From Prorocentrum cordatum (Eukaryota; Sar; Dinophyceae; Prorocentrales; Prorocentraceae), in assembly GCA_963575745.1 (NCBI GenBank), contig CAUYUJ010001392.1, forward strand, positions 417,759 through 481,758: DNA of 64,000 nt, written 5' to 3'. The position numbers were made by a program, and so were the translations under genes. Shown one piece after another: positions 42,540 through 53,126 of this stretch (within the stretch, counting starts at the first letter, position 1; each line of letters opens with the position of its first letter). The notes under the pieces were generated by a model. It was not told where the DNA came from. It saw nothing but the letters and a program-made list of their open reading frames with translations, and searched no databases.

Positions 42540-43367
42540 ATGGCATCTGGAGGGATTCTTGGAAGCCAGCTGGCAGTTTCTGAGATCATCCTGGATCGGA
42601 ATGTCAGTTCGAGTTCCCCCTCGTGATGCCCTCTTGGCCGTCTTGGGCCGTCTTGGGGGCTTCTTGGGCCGTCTTCGGGCCCTCTTGGGCTGTCTGGGGG
42701 GCCTCTTGGGCCATCGTGGCGCGATCTTGGGGGTCGAGACTCCGAAAAGACGAGACCGCTGCATCTTGTCAAAAACCGATGGAGAAATCAATGATTTTGG
42801 CCTCAAGGGGCCCGTCTTGAGGGCTTCTTGGAGCCCCTCCTTGGCCGTCTTCTGGCACTGTGGCGCCTTCTGGGGCGTCTGGGGGGCCTCTTGCGGGCCA
42901 GCTGGCAATTTCTGAAATCATCCTGGAGCGGAGGGCGCGAAATGTCAGTTCGAGTTCCCCGTCGCGGGGCCCTCTTGGGGCCGCCTTGGAGGCCTCTTGG
43001 GCGATCTTGTGGCCCTCTTAGGCTGTCTGGGAGCTCTCTTGGAGGCCTGTTGGGCCATCTTGACGCGATCTCGGGGGCCCTGGAATCTGGAGTCCGGTTG
43101 CAGCATCGAGGCTGCGAAAAGGCGAGAACGGTAAAACCCATCAAAACCCCGAAGGGAGAGCAATGACGTTGCCCTCTCGGGGCCCGTCTCGGGGGCCTCT
43201 TGGAGCCCTCTTGGGCCATCTTCCAGCACTGCGGGGCCGTCCGAAAGCCATATTGGCGACCTCTTGGAGCGTCTGGAGGCGTCTCGGGTCATCCTGGGCC
43301 GTCTTGGGGCCCTCAGAAGCCGTCCTGGAGCCCCCGGGGGCCGGACAGGGCGGGTTTTGACCACGTC
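42540..43367 (+). repeat. TCTTGGG block with two class A motifs
   Basis: Class A motifs at about 42735 and 43100, 365 bases apart; each is preceded about 150 bases earlier by GATCATCCTGGA or AAATCATCCTGGAGC, so the repeat unit is about 350 bases. Confidence 0.8.
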
Positions 43368-43415
43368 GATGCCCCGACCTTCTGGCATGCGGTTCCCCCT
43401 GGCGTTGTAGACACC
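43368..43415 (-). pseudogene. PPR-start relic
   Basis: Minus strand GTCTACAACGCCAGGGGG then CGCATGCCAGAAGG: reads VYNARGN and, after a frame change, ACQK. No hairpin. Confidence 0.5.
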
Positions 43416-43429
43416 GGCTGGTGCAGCAC

Positions 43430-43745
43430 CTGGCCGTCTTGGCGCCCTCTTGCGCCGTCGGGGGCGCCTCTTCGGCCGTCTTGGGGGGTTACTTGGAGCC
43501 GCCTTGGCCGCTTGGAGCGCCTCGTGGGCCGTCTTCGGGCGGCTGGGGCCCTCTTCAGCGGTCTGGGGCCGTCTTTGCCCGTCTCTGGGCCGCTCTGGAA
43601 GCGAAGCCCTTCTGGGATCCTCTTGGGCCGTCGTGGGCGCCTCTTGGGCCGTCCTGGGGCCGTCTTGAAGTCCTCTTGGGGGGCCTCTTGGGGGCCACCC
43701 CGGAGACGTCTCGGGGCAGTCTTGGGGAGCGGTGGGTGCGTGCTG
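43430..43745 (+). repeat. TCTTGGG block
   Basis: GGGCCGTCTTGGGGGG-type repeats. Confidence 0.7.
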
Positions 43746-43950
43746 GACGCCGCGAAGATGATCAGGGCGAGCAAATACAGGGCAGTTTTGAATACATACG
43801 ATTTGCAAGAATATGGGATTTTTTTTAATACGTGACTAATTTATATGAATAAATGTATGCATGAACTCATCGTCGTTTTTAGTACTAAATCCCTGCATGT
43901 TTCATACATGATCCGCACGCGGAGCATGTATTAAAAATGGCACTGCATGC
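43746..43950. other. AT-rich island
   Basis: About 200 bases of clearly lower GC (TTTTTTTTAATACGTGAC, ATGAATAAATGTATGCATG) between GC-rich blocks. No open frame or RNA recognised. Confidence 0.6.
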
Positions 43951-44165
43951 CGAAGAGGCACGCTCTCCCCAGGGGACCAGGGCGACGTCTGCCTCCCGGG
44001 GCCCTCTGCGGGGCCCCTCGCGGAGCCCTCGCTTGGGGGCGCCCCTGGGGGGGGGCCTCAGCCGGGGCGGCACGCGGCCCCCCGGGAGCGCCAGGGAGCC
44101 GCCTCGGGGCCTGCGGGGGGCTGGCGTATTAAGCCGTCTCGGAGCGCCCTGGGGCGTCCCAGAGG

Positions 44166-44305
44166 CCGCCCAAGTGCTTTTCCTTGTATCACACCTGTTT
44201 TTGTTGTATCACACTGGCTCGTTTGTTTCATCACTCTTGTTTTTGCCACGCTTGCTGTTTTTATCACACCTGTTTTTGTTATCGCACCTGTTTCTTATAT
44301 GACAC
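44166..44305 (+). repeat. ATCACACCTGTTTTT minisatellite
   Basis: Seven or so units of 15-20 bases, each TTATCACACCTGTTTTTG or a variant. Confidence 0.85.
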
Positions 44306-44359
44306 CTCTTCGGGGCGCGCTGGGGCCAGCCAGCACCACTCTGACCTCCTGGATCCCCC

Positions 44360-44417
44360 GCCCTTTCTGGCACGCGGTGCTCCCGCCGTTGCAGTGGCCC
44401 GTGGCCTGCCGGCCACG
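44360..44417 (-). pseudogene. PPR-start relic and covariant hairpin
   Basis: Hairpin CGTGGCC-TGCC-GGCCACG (44400-44417): sixth pair C-G on both sides, loop four bases, which would shift a reading frame running through it. The relic reads NGGSTACQKG on the minus strand. Confidence 0.65.
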
Positions 44418-44439
44418 CAGTCTGCCCGAGAGGGAGCGT

Positions 44440-44500
44440 CGGGCCAGGGAAGAGATGTTGCCGAGAGAGACTTCCGTGACGGCGTTGGGCCCGAACTTCG
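44440..44500 (-). pseudogene. relic of PPR repeat end
   Basis: Minus strand reads GAKFGPNAVTEVSLGNI, matching EAKLEPNVI. Confidence 0.5.
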
Positions 44501-44689
44501 CCCCTGCTGCTGCTGCCTGCAGCTGCAGGACGCTGCTGCCTGCGGCACGTTGCTGCCTCTGCGAACTTTGGCTGTGTGCTGCTGCCGCTGCTTGCTGCGG
44601 ACTGCTGCTGTTCGCTGTTGCTACTTGAGGCTGCAGAGTGCTGTTTCGTGATACCCTTGCAAGCTGACGCAACCTGGAGTTCGTGAGTG

Positions 44690-45050
44690 GACCGAGGACC
44701 GAGGAACGAGGAGTCAGGGTCGAGACGAGGGAGAAAGCGAGGAGCGACCAGCGAGGAGCAAGGAGCAAGGAGCGAGGAGGAAAGCAACGGTCGAAAAGAG
44801 AATAGAGAGAGAGAGAGACAGAGAGAGAGAGAGGCGAGGAGGGATGAGGGAGAGCCGAACGAGGGGGGAGGCAGACGCCAGTAATCAAGAGGAGAAAGGA
44901 GAGGCCAGGAGAGATGAGAGGAGCGAGGAGGCGTAAGAGCAGAGGAGCCAGGAGCGAGGAGAGAGGCGAGGAGCAACAAAAAAGCGGCGAGGAGCGAGGA
45001 GCGTGGAGCAGGGAGGGAGAAAAGAGGCACGAGAAGAGGCCAGCACACGA
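44690..45050 (+). repeat. GA-rich GAGGAGCGAGGAG repeat
   Basis: Same type as 7.74 and 46.64 kb; contains a (GA)n run near 44805-44835. Confidence 0.85.
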
Positions 45051-45603
45051 ATGCGTGGCCGAACATCTGGTCTCCCCCTGGGTCGCCGACGGGGCTCTCT
45101 TGGGTGGCCAGCGCGGCCCCAGAGCTCTCTAAGGGATTTTCCCTCGGGAGCCTCTGTGAGGCGGTTTATGGGGCGTCTTGGGGGGAGGAGGAGGAGGAGG
45201 AGGAGGAGGAGGAGGAGGAGGAGGAGGAGGAGGAGGAGGAGGAGGAGGGCCTCCTGGGGCCCTCGTGGGCTCGGTTTGGGCCTCGTGCAGGCCTCCTGGG
45301 GCTTCTCGGGGGGATTCGTGGGGGTCTGCCGGCAGTTTCGGGGGCCATCATGGGGCGGAGGGTGCGACCTGCAAGCAGCTCCCCCCTCTTGAGGCCCTCT
45401 TGGGTCCCTCTTGAGGCCGTGATGGGCCGTCTTGGGTCCCTCTTCGGCCGCCTTCAAAGCCCTCTTGGGCTGCCTGGGGGGCCTCTTGGGGGCCTGTTGA
45501 GCCGCCTCCTGGGCCACCATGTAGCATCGGAAGCGCAGACAGGCGAGAACCTCGAAACCATTCAAAAACTCATGGGAAATCTATGATCCTGACTTCACTG
45601 ACT
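45051..45603 (+). repeat. module with (GGA)n and class A motif
   Basis: Tail of the 350-bp dispersed repeat near 45110-45160 (CCCAGAGCTCTCTAAGGG), (GGA)n at 45185-45248, TCTTGGG block, and class A motif at 45527-45595. Confidence 0.75.
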
Positions 45604-45760
45604 ACCTCCCAGACCACCCCAACCCAACCCGAAGACCCGAATTTCAGGTTGGGGGGGTAAGGGTTCCACACGTGTTTTTTCGATGGTTCCCGACCCCCCC
45701 CCCACTGGAAATCGAGGATAAATTTGGGCCTTCGGGTTGGGTTGGGGTGGTTTGGTGGGT
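45604..45760. mobile_element. 157-bp terminal-inverted-repeat element, copy 1
   Basis: Arms ACCACCCCAACCCAACCCGA and its complement at 45613-45634 and 45730-45751, extended less perfectly outward. A second copy of equal length is at 47277-47433 in a different context, so it moved as a unit. No coding capacity. Confidence 0.82.
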
Positions 45761-45947
45761 GGAGATTCACTGGGCCCTCTTGGAGGGCCTCTTGGGACTC
45801 TCCTGGGCAGTCTTGGAGGCCTCCGGGGCCGTCGTGGGGCCACCGTGGGCGCCTCTGCGGCCGTCCTTGGGCCCCGCTGGGCCGTGTAGGGGGCGTGGCC
45901 CCAGGCACGCAAGGCGGTCGGAGCTGCCCCAGGGGCGCTCCTCGGCC

Positions 45948-46260
45948 TCCTCCTCCTCCTCCTCCTCCTCCTCCTCCTCCTCCTCCTCCTCCTCCTCCTC
46001 CTCCTCCTCCTCCTCCTCCTCCTCCCTCCTCCTCCTCCTCTTTCTCCTCATTTCTCATTTCTCGCTATGCACCTCCTCCTCCTCCTCCTCCTCCTCCTCC
46101 TCCTCCTCCTCCTCCTCCTCCTCCTCTTCTTTCCCCTGTTCCCCCCCCATCCGCCTCCTCCCTCCTCCTCCCGCTCTTCTCCCCCTCCTCTCCTCCTCCT
46201 CCCTCCTTCGCCCCCTCTCCTCCTCGTCCCTTCTCTCTCCCCCCTCGTGCTCCCCCCGAA
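45948..46260 (+). repeat. CTC-rich tract
   Basis: Two (CTC)n runs (45948-46035 and 46070-46128) and a decayed tail. Long Ser/Pro/Glu frames are artefacts. Confidence 0.95.
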
Positions 46261-46294
46261 ACCTCTCGTAGCTCGAAAATCGCGATTGACGCAC

Positions 46295-46367
46295 AGTGCC
46301 TTCTCGTACGCAGAGGTTCCAGCAGTGTAGAAGAGACCAGCGCTGATCCGTGGCCTACCGGCCACGG
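46295..46367 (-). pseudogene. PPR-start relic and covariant 8-bp hairpin
   Basis: Hairpin CCGTGGCC-TACC-GGCCACGG (46348-46367), eight pairs, sixth core pair changed to C-G on both sides. Minus strand after CTGG reads FYTAGTSAYEKA. A PPR-end relic (GKLGPSAITKAFRQHS) lies at about 46400-46450. Confidence 0.68.
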
Positions 46368-46639
46368 GAACCGTCCGAGGTGGCACGTTGGACCAGGGCA
46401 GGAATGTTGCCGAAAGGCTTTCGTGATGGCACTGGGCCCGAGCTTCCCTCCACTGCTGTTGCTACCTGCAGCTGCAGGGTGCTACTGTCTGAGGCATGCT
46501 GTTGCTGCTGCATACTTTTGCTGTGCTGCCGTTGCCTGCTACGGACTGCTGGTATTCGCTGTTGCTGCTTGGGGCTGCAGAACGCTGCTCCTTGATGCCC
46601 TTGCCAGATGGCGGAATCTTCAGCTCGTGAGCGGAGCGA

Positions 46640-46980
46640 GCAGCGAGGAGCAAAGAGCGAGGAGTCAGGGCCGAAGAGGGAGGTGGGGGAAGCGAGAAGC
46701 GGTCAGCGAGGAGCACGAAGCGAGAAGGGAGGAGCGACGGCCGAGGAGAGAGAGAGGCAAGGAAGAATGAGGCAGAGCCGAAGATGAGAGGGGAGGCAGA
46801 CGCCAGCAGCAAGAAGGGAGAAGCAAAGGGCAAGTGCAGAGGTGGAAGGAGCGCGGTGGAGTGAAAAGAGAGGAACTGGGAACGAGATAATGGAGGCAAG
46901 GGGCGAGGAGAAGCTGGGAGGGGAGCGAGGCGCGTGGAACGAGGGGAACGAGAAGCGAGGCATGAGAAGAGGACAGCACA
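46640..46980 (+). repeat. GA-rich repeat
   Basis: GCGAGGAGCAAAGAGCGAGG-type sequence. Confidence 0.8.
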
Positions 46981-47059
46981 CGAATGTCTCAATGGCCTCG
47001 GCGCGCGCGTGGCCGCACAGCTGGTCTCCTCCAGCGCCGCCGATAGGGCTCTCTTGAGT

Positions 47060-47276
47060 GGCTGGCGCGGTCCCAGAGCGCCCGAAGAGATCCTCCCTCG
47101 GAGCCCCCGTGACTCTGTGGGGCGGTCTGTGGGGTGTCCTGGGCCTCTCGGGGCCCTCTCTGGCCCGACCTGGGCCTCTCGCGGGCCCCCTGGGGCCTTT
47201 GGGAGGCTTCTCGGGGGTCGGTTGGCGGTCTCGGGGGCCATCTTGGGGCGGAGGGTGCGACATGCTTGTTCTGACT
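47060..47276 (+). repeat. tail of 350-bp repeat and TCTTGGG block
   Basis: GGCGCGGTCCCAGAGCGCCC then CGGGGCCCTCTC-type repeats. Confidence 0.65.
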
Positions 47277-47433
47277 ACCTACCAGACCACCCCAACCTAA
47301 CCCGAAGACCCAAGCTTCGGGTAGGGGGGATACGGGTTCCACGTGTGTTTTTCAATGTTCCCTGATCCCCCCCCACGCTGGAAATCGAGGGTAAATTTGG
47401 GCCTTCGGGTTGGGTCGGGGTGGTTTGGTAGGT
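47277..47433. mobile_element. 157-bp terminal-inverted-repeat element, copy 2
   Basis: Arms of 31 bases with three mismatches (left 47277-47307, right 47403-47433); interior (GGGTTCCACGTGTG, CTGGAAATCGAGGG) matches copy 1. The left flank CTGACT is the same in both copies, so either the edge lies six bases further out or the target was similar. Confidence 0.82.
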
Positions 47434-47439
47434 GATGAT

Positions 47440-47862
47440 GTTCCAGCTGCCCCTCCTTGGGACCCTCTTGGGTCCCTGTCGGGGCCGTCATAGGCCGTCT
47501 CGGGTCCCTCTTGGGCCGCCTTGAGGCCCTCTTGGGCTGCCTGGGGGCCCTCATGGGGGCATATTGGGCCGTCCTCGGGCGATATCGGAGGCCCCTTGGG
47601 CCATCATGTAGCATCGGACTCCCGAAAACGCGAGAACGTCGAAATCCTTCAAAAACCAATCGGAGATCAATGGTTTGGGCTTCTCTGGGCCCTCTTGGGG
47701 GGCCTCTGGGGACTTTCTTAAGCAGTCTTGGGGGCCTCCTGGGTCATTAGGGCCGTCATGAGCGCCTCGCCTTGCGGCCACGCTTGGCCGTGTAGGGGGC
47801 GTGGCACGAGGCTCGCCTGCGCTGGGAACGCTTTTCGGCCTCCCGGATCGGTGTGCACAGTA
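47440..47862 (+). repeat. TCTTGGG block with class A motif
   Basis: Class A motif at 47610-47680 (CGAAAACGCGAGAACGTCG, CAATCGGAGATCAATGG). Confidence 0.8.
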
Positions 47863-47933
47863 ATTACCTTCTCGCACGCTGAGGCTCTGGCATTGTACAA
47901 GAGACTAGGGCTGCCCCGTGGACCCCGTCTGCG
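47863..47933 (-). pseudogene. PPR-start relic and hairpin terminus
   Basis: CTAG at 47905-47908, then minus-strand LYNARASACEKV. Stem GTGGAC/GTCTGC is damaged. Confidence 0.62.
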
Positions 47934-47949
47934 TCGACCAGCGTGTCCA

Positions 47950-48215
47950 GCGTGCGTTTGTTGTTGCTTGTTTATTTAGATTGTTGCTGCGACTACTGCT
48001 TGCGAACCATTGGCCTGCTTGGTGTGGCTTGTTGCTTGCCTGCTGCATGCTGGCTAGCGTGCTGGCTTGCTTGCTTGCTTGCTTGCTTGCGTGCCTGCCT
48101 GCCTGCCTGCCTGCCTGCCTGCTTGCTTGCTTGCTTGCTGTTTTGCTGGCGTGCTCCCTGCCTGCTGTTACTGGTTGCCGCTGGCTGCTGCCTGCTGAAA
48201 ACTGCGACGGGGCCC
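47950..48215 (+). repeat. CTTG/CCTG-rich tract
   Basis: GCTTGCTTGC passing into GCCTGCCTGC and back. Confidence 0.92.
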
Positions 48216-48249
48216 TGCTGGACTGAACCTAGACCTCCTCGTGGTGAAA

Positions 48250-48420
48250 GCCCTCCAGATTCGGTACCTTCCCGGTGCTCCAAATTCTTTCCAGTGGTCA
48301 AGGCCAAAGCAGGTTGGAACATCACGAGCCAAGACTGCAAAATCGAGGAGCGCATGTGCACCACCTGCTCGGACGATGCTGCGTCACAGCGGTGGCAGCC
48401 CAGAGGCGGAGGAGCCGCGC
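48250..48420. repeat. fragment shared with 35.2 kb
   Basis: GGTGCTCCAAATTCTTTCC and CAGGTTGGAACATCACGA. Probably a distant relative of the 350-bp repeat, which carries AAGGCTGGACATCACGA at the same place. Confidence 0.65.
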
Positions 48421-48532
48421 GGGCGCCGCAGGCATCGGAAGGAAAAGCAGACCCCGACATGCGACGCCCCGACTTTGTCCACGCGGGGCCCCTCTGGAAG
48501 TCCCGACCCTCTTCGGCGGCGCGCACAAGGGC

Positions 48533-49393
48533 TCCTCCTCCTCCTCCTCCTCCTCCTCCTCCTCCTCCTCCTCCTCCTCCTGGAGGGCGCAGGGAGGGCT
48601 TCTCAGAAGGAGGCTGCTTCTCAGAAGGTGCCGGCCTCACATCTGTAGAGCAGGCCCGCGCCCTGTGTAAGAAGCAGGGGTGCTGCTCAGAAGCCCTCCC
48701 CCCAGGCCCCCCCCCCCTCTGCGCGTGGCTGACCCTTCCCCCGGACCGGCTCTTCCCCCTGAGTCGTGCTTTGACGCCCCCGAGGCCGGGCCAGGGCACC
48801 CCGAGGCCGAAGACTCGCAAGAGCCTCCCGTCCTGATTTTTCGTTGCGGCGCGACCAGGTGGAAGGGGCCCCAGGACACACACATAAATACACACAAATA
48901 AAAAGATTCCCCATAGTTTCCCATATTGTTGGCCTTTGGTCTCCCCCCCACTTCCCATATGTTTGCATCTTTTCCTGGGAGGCGACGATGAATTGTGTCT
49001 GCTTGTTTCTTCCCCTCCTGACAGGTGTCTGGGGAGGCCACTGCGGAGCATGCCCCCGGTGGCCCGGAGCGCCCTCGAGGGAAAGCTCCCCGCCGGGTCG
49101 CCCGGGCAGGCCCGGGAGCAGCTGCAGAGGGGTGGGGAGACAGGGGTCCGCCTGTGCTCTGCTGGCCTCGGAGGTGCTCGCAGAGACGATTCGCTCCACA
49201 GGCGGGGCCCAGACGACTCCGGAAGCGTCGGGCGGATGAGTGGCCGAGAAGCCCAGTCACGAAGGCCCAAACGGGAGCGCCTTCTCCCCGCGGGGCATGG
49301 AGGCGGGGGCCTTGGGGCCATCTCGGCGCGTTCCTGGGCAGCCCTGGGCCCCTTGGAGCCCGTCCTGGGGGCCCCGCCCTAGAATAGATATCA
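48533..49393. other. (CTC)n run and unassigned sequence
   Basis: CTC units at 48533-48582, then sequence without a recognised gene. ACTGCGGAGCATGCCCCCGG near 49040 matches the 350-bp repeat. Confidence 0.5.
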
Positions 49394-49498
49394 TGACGTT
49401 GGGCTCCAGCTTCGCCTCCCACGTCTCGCTGAGCAGCGCCAGACCCTGCTGCCACTGCTTGCCCTTCTCGCACGCGCTGATCCCAGCGCTGTAGCTGA
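49394..49498 (-). CDS. PPR repeat island
   Basis: One 35-residue PPR repeat: SYSAGISACEKGKQWQQ, GLALLSETWEAKLEPNVM. 105 bases, ending GTC A|TG. Here CTAG (49523-49526) is separated from the island by 24 bases that look like a second, shorter PPR start (TCTCTCCCACACTGCCCC on the minus strand). Confidence 0.75.
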
Positions 49499-49522
49499 AG
49501 CGCTGGGGCAGTGTGGGAGAGA

Positions 49523-49550
49523 CTAGTGTGCACCCGTGGAAAACCCACGG
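49523..49550 (-). other. hairpin plus CTAG terminus
   Basis: CCGTGG-AAAAC-CCACGG (534-539 with 545-550). Six pairs are kept although the inner sequence differs from the common form and the loop is five bases. Confidence 0.7.
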
Positions 49551-49775
49551 CATCGAAGTGTGGGCCCCGAACGCGCTGATGTCGCCGACGCGAGCAGAGG
49601 GAGGAGAGGGAGAGCGGCACCAGAGAGAGGGGGTGGAGGCTCCCAGAGGCAGAGGAGGAAGAGGAAGAGAAGAGAGAACGCGGAAGAGGGAGGGTAGCTT
49701 TCTGGGGCCTCGTTCGGGGTCTGGGGTGCTTTTCGGGGTGCCGTGGAGGTGTCCCCTGGCACCCCCATCGCCCGA

Positions 49776-49980
49776 AGGGGGGGGGGGGGGGGGGGGGCGA
49801 GGCTTGCTGGTGTGTGCAGGGAAGAGAGGTGGAGACGGCGAGGGAAGGAACGCGAGCAGAAGAAGGACAACGACACCAGAGAGAGGGGTGCAGAGGCACC
49901 AAAGAGGCGGAGGAGGAGGAGGAGGAGGAGGAGGAGGAGGAGGGGGAGGAAGAGGAGGAGGAGGAGGAGGACCAGTGTAA
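49776..49980 (+). repeat. poly(G) and (GGA)n tracts
   Basis: A run of about 20 G at 49776 and GGA units from 49905. Confidence 0.9.
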
Positions 49981-49984
49981 AACC

Positions 49985-50300
49985 AAGAGTCATCAACGAT
50001 GTTGGAATTAGCCCTCCCTCCAAGCTCCCTTTTCATAGGCCCCCACATCGGTTCATTTCCATGAAAAGAACTGCCTCGTTGGAAAACAACCGTTTGAAGA
50101 TCCTGAAGCATGCCAAAACATTGTTTTCGGGATTTCAACGCCACGTATCAACCTGACTGCTGCGTCTTTGACGATCCGGAATCGTGCCAGAGCGCCATTT
50201 TCGGGACTTCAACCTCGCGAATAAACATAACTGTAGCACCCGCATAATCCTGAATCCTTCCAAAACACCATGTCTGGTACGCTGATCACGGGAATCCGTG
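49985..50300. repeat. dispersed unit paired with 2325-2620
   Basis: Colinear with the unit at 2.3 kb (GGTTCATTTCCA, AACTGCCTCGTTGGAAAAC, AACCTGACTGCTGCGTC). Confidence 0.8.
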
Positions 50301-50985
50301 AAACGGCTGCAAATGCTTAAAAACGAATGTGCGCGGCGCTGAGGCGAAAGTTACATTTTGAAAAGAAACCGCCCTCAATCCTTGAAACGCTTGCAAACTT
50401 TTAAAACGAATGTGCGCGGCGCTAAGGCGAGAGCCACATTTCGAAAACGGCCCGCCCCCAATCCGTGAAACTATTGCAGTGTTTGAAGAAATGCCCGCGG
50501 CGCTAAAATGAGACCCACAATTTGAAACCCACCCACTCTCAATCCGTGAAAATCTTGCAAACGCTTAAAACGAATGTGCGCGGCACTAAAGCGAAAGCCA
50601 CATTTTGAAAACCACCCGCCCTCAATCCGTGAACCTCTTGCAATTTGTTGAAACGGATGTGCGCGGCGCAGGCGAGAGCCACAGTTTGAAATCGACTCGC
50701 CCTCAATCCGTGAAATTTCTGCAAAATGTTGAAACGAATATGCGCGGCGCTGAATCCAAAGCCACATGTTGAAAACAACCCGCCCTCAATCCGTGAAATT
50801 TGTGCAACTGTTTTGGACGAATGTGCGCGGCGCTAAGGCGAGAGCCACATGTTGAAAACGACCCGCTCCGAACCCGCGAAACTCTTCCAATTTGTCAAAG
50901 CGAATGTGCGCGGCGCTAAGGCGAGAGCCACATTTTGAAAACCGCCCGCCCTCCATCTGTGAAGCTGCTGCCACTTCTTAAGCTT
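50300..50985. repeat. 82-bp satellite, eight copies
   Basis: GTGCGCGGCGCT recurs near 50330, 50412, 50493, 50576, 50658, 50740, 50822 and 50906, spacing 81-84. Each unit also has CTCAATCCGTGAAA and GAGAGCCACATTTTGAAAA. Confidence 0.92.
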
Positions 50986-51244
50986 CAGAATCATAAATAA
51001 TGAAGAAGTCTCATGCGAAACGCCCGGCCCGCCCTAAAAAAATTGGCCTCGGGGTGCAACAAAGAGGAGTTATCTATAAGGAGAAGGAATGGAAGACGAG
51101 GAGGAGGCGGAGGAGGAGGAGGAGGAGAAGTACGAGGAAGAGGACGAAGAAGAAAAGAGAGAATAACAAAGGCTTCCTGAAACGCTCATGGAGTTCAAGA
51201 TTTATTCGGGGCTTGGGTAATCCCGAAACAGCAAACGGCGCCAG
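50986..51244. other. unassigned with short GGA tract
   Basis: A basic 83-codon open frame (MKKSHAKRPARPKK start at 51000) lies partly over a GAGGAGGCG tract. No recognised family. Confidence 0.4.
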
Positions 51245-51900
51245 GGTTTGAGGCTCGCCAGTGGCAGGGTTCGCACGCCGCCACCCCGACCATATCGGCG
51301 CAGACCTCATACGTTTCGTGGCCCCCTTGGGAGCTCCACCGAAGGCCCGAATGGCAGGGTTCACATGCCGCCGCCCCGATCATATCAGTACACCCCTCAC
51401 ACGTTCCGTGGCCCCTTAGGGAGCTCCACCGAAGGCCTCATTGGCAAGATTCACGTGCCGCCGCCCCTACACAAGTCGGCACACCCCTCACACGTTTCGT
51501 GGACCCCCTAGGGAGCTCCACCGAAGGCCCGAATGGCAGGGTTCACATGCCGCCGCCCCTACCATTTCGGCACACCCCTCGCACGTTTCGCGGTCCACTG
51601 GGGAACTCCACCGAAAGCCCCAGTGAGAGGATTCACACGCCGCCGCCCCGACCATCTCGGAGCAGCCCTCACAAGTGTCGTGGCCCCCTGAGGGAGCTCC
51701 ACCGAAGGCCTCATTGGCACGATTCACGTGCCGCCGTCCCGACCATTCCGGCGCAGCCCTCACACGTTTTGTGGCCCCCTGAGAAACTCCACCGATGGCC
51801 CGAATGGCAGGATTCACATGCTGCCGCCCCGACCATTTCGGCGCAGCCCTCGCACGCTTCGTGGCCCCCAGAGGAGCTCGTCAGAAAGGCCCCAGTGGCC
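51245..51900. repeat. 90-91 bp satellite, about seven copies
   Basis: GGGAGCTCCACCGAAGGCC or a variant recurs near 51329, 51419, 51510, 51601, 51691, 51781 and 51872. On the minus strand the unit reads a 30-residue repeat, TCEGCAEMVGAAACEPCHSG, with CxxC pairs eight residues apart. The spacing alternates 90 and 91, so the frame breaks repeatedly. Confidence 0.9.
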
Positions 51901-52586
51901 GGTTCCCCGAAAAGTTGGGCTCGCCGATTGGGCCGGTTTCCGCCCAGTTCCCCGATCTGCCCAGCTCCCAGACATGCCCAATTCCCCGATCTAGCCATGT
52001 TTTCCCTGGACTGGCCCAGCGACCGCGGGCGCTGTTAGGCAGCCATGGACCGTCCCTGAGCTCCTGGCGTCTTCTTTCGAGCCAGGCATGCTCGCCCAGA
52101 TTCGGGCCCCAAGACCCTCGCGGATCGATGCGGCTCGAAACATGGCGCAGGAAGATCGAGCCCAGTGCTCGAGCCGTGATTTCTCGCGACGTCTGAAATT
52201 TTAAAGCGTCGGATCTTAGGCGCCCCCTGCCCCGTGGAGGCCTCTCCGAAGGCAACCTAGGCGGCCCAAAGTCCCGCCTGGACATCTGAGGGCCTGGCTG
52301 GAAGGGCCCGGGGGGGGTCACGTTGCCAATGAGAACCCACTGCCACGCGCAGGCCCCGGCACTGCACAGCTAAGGGTATGATTAATTAAAAGGCGGGCCT
52401 CCGGAGATATCTAGGCAAATGTTCGATTCAAATCTTGAGTGAACGCTGGGCCAGCCTCGCAAACGCTGGCCCATGAATTGGCAAGGGGAAATTCAGATGG
52501 GCCAGATGAACCGAAGCCGCCGAAGAACCGTTGGGCCAAGGCGAAGACGGTAGGTTTCTCAACGAGCGGCGCAATCGCAATACAGA
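51901..52586. other. unassigned sequence
   Basis: CCCCGATCT and CCCAG(C/A)TCCC words repeat near 51940-52000; no gene recognised. Confidence 0.45.
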
Positions 52587-52691
52587 TGACGTTTGGCTCC
52601 AGCCTCGCCTCCCGCAGCTCGCTGAGCAGCGCCAGGGCCCGCTGCCACTGCTCGCCCTTCTGGCACGAGCTGATCCCAGCGTTGTAGCTGA
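52587..52691 (-). CDS. PPR repeat island
   Basis: One 35-residue PPR repeat: SYNAGISSCQKGEQWQR, ALALLSELREARLEPNVI. 105 bases, directly after CTAG (52692-52695) and ending GTC A|TC. Joined to the next island upstream (55446) it would continue the PPR register without a gap. Confidence 0.8.
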
Positions 52692-52719
52692 CTAGGGTGT
52701 ACCCGTGGACTACGTCCAC
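52692..52719 (-). other. hairpin plus CTAG terminus
   Basis: GTGGAC-TAC-GTCCAC (52705-52719), perfect six pairs. Confidence 0.8.
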
Positions 52720-52734
52720 TTGCGAAGTGATGGG

Positions 52735-52812
52735 GCGCTGCCGTCAGGCGATCACGATGGATGGCGTCAGGTTCGTCTTCCACATGTCGCCGAGCAGCTT
52801 GAGCGCCGCCTG
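52735..52812 (-). pseudogene. relic of PPR repeat end
   Basis: Minus strand reads AALKLLGDMWKTNLTPSIVI, aligning with RALALLSEMREAKLEPNVI. The first half is absent; a stop lies between it and the hairpin. Confidence 0.65.
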
Positions 52813-52964
52813 ATTGGGGAGCATGGGAGATGAGGAGGCTCGATCGGGCCATGCGCAAAACGCACTGGGAACGGAGGCGCGATGGAGCAGCCGGGGGAGA
52901 AGAACATGGATATCTTCCCATCCACCTCATTATCCTTATGTTGCTCCTGTTCCTCCTCCTCCTC

Positions 52965-53126
52965 CATTTCCGTCTCCTCCTCCTCCTCCTCCTCCTCCTC
53001 CTCCTCCTCCTCTCCTCCTCCTCCTCCTCCTCCTCCTCCTCCTCCTCCTCCTCCTCCTCCTCCTCCTCCTCCTCCTCCTCCTCCTCCTCCTCCTCCTCCT
53101 CCTCCTCCTCCTCCTCCTCCTCCTCC
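52965..53126 (+). repeat. (CTC)n tract
   Basis: Nearly pure CTC with one TCC slip. Confidence 0.96.
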
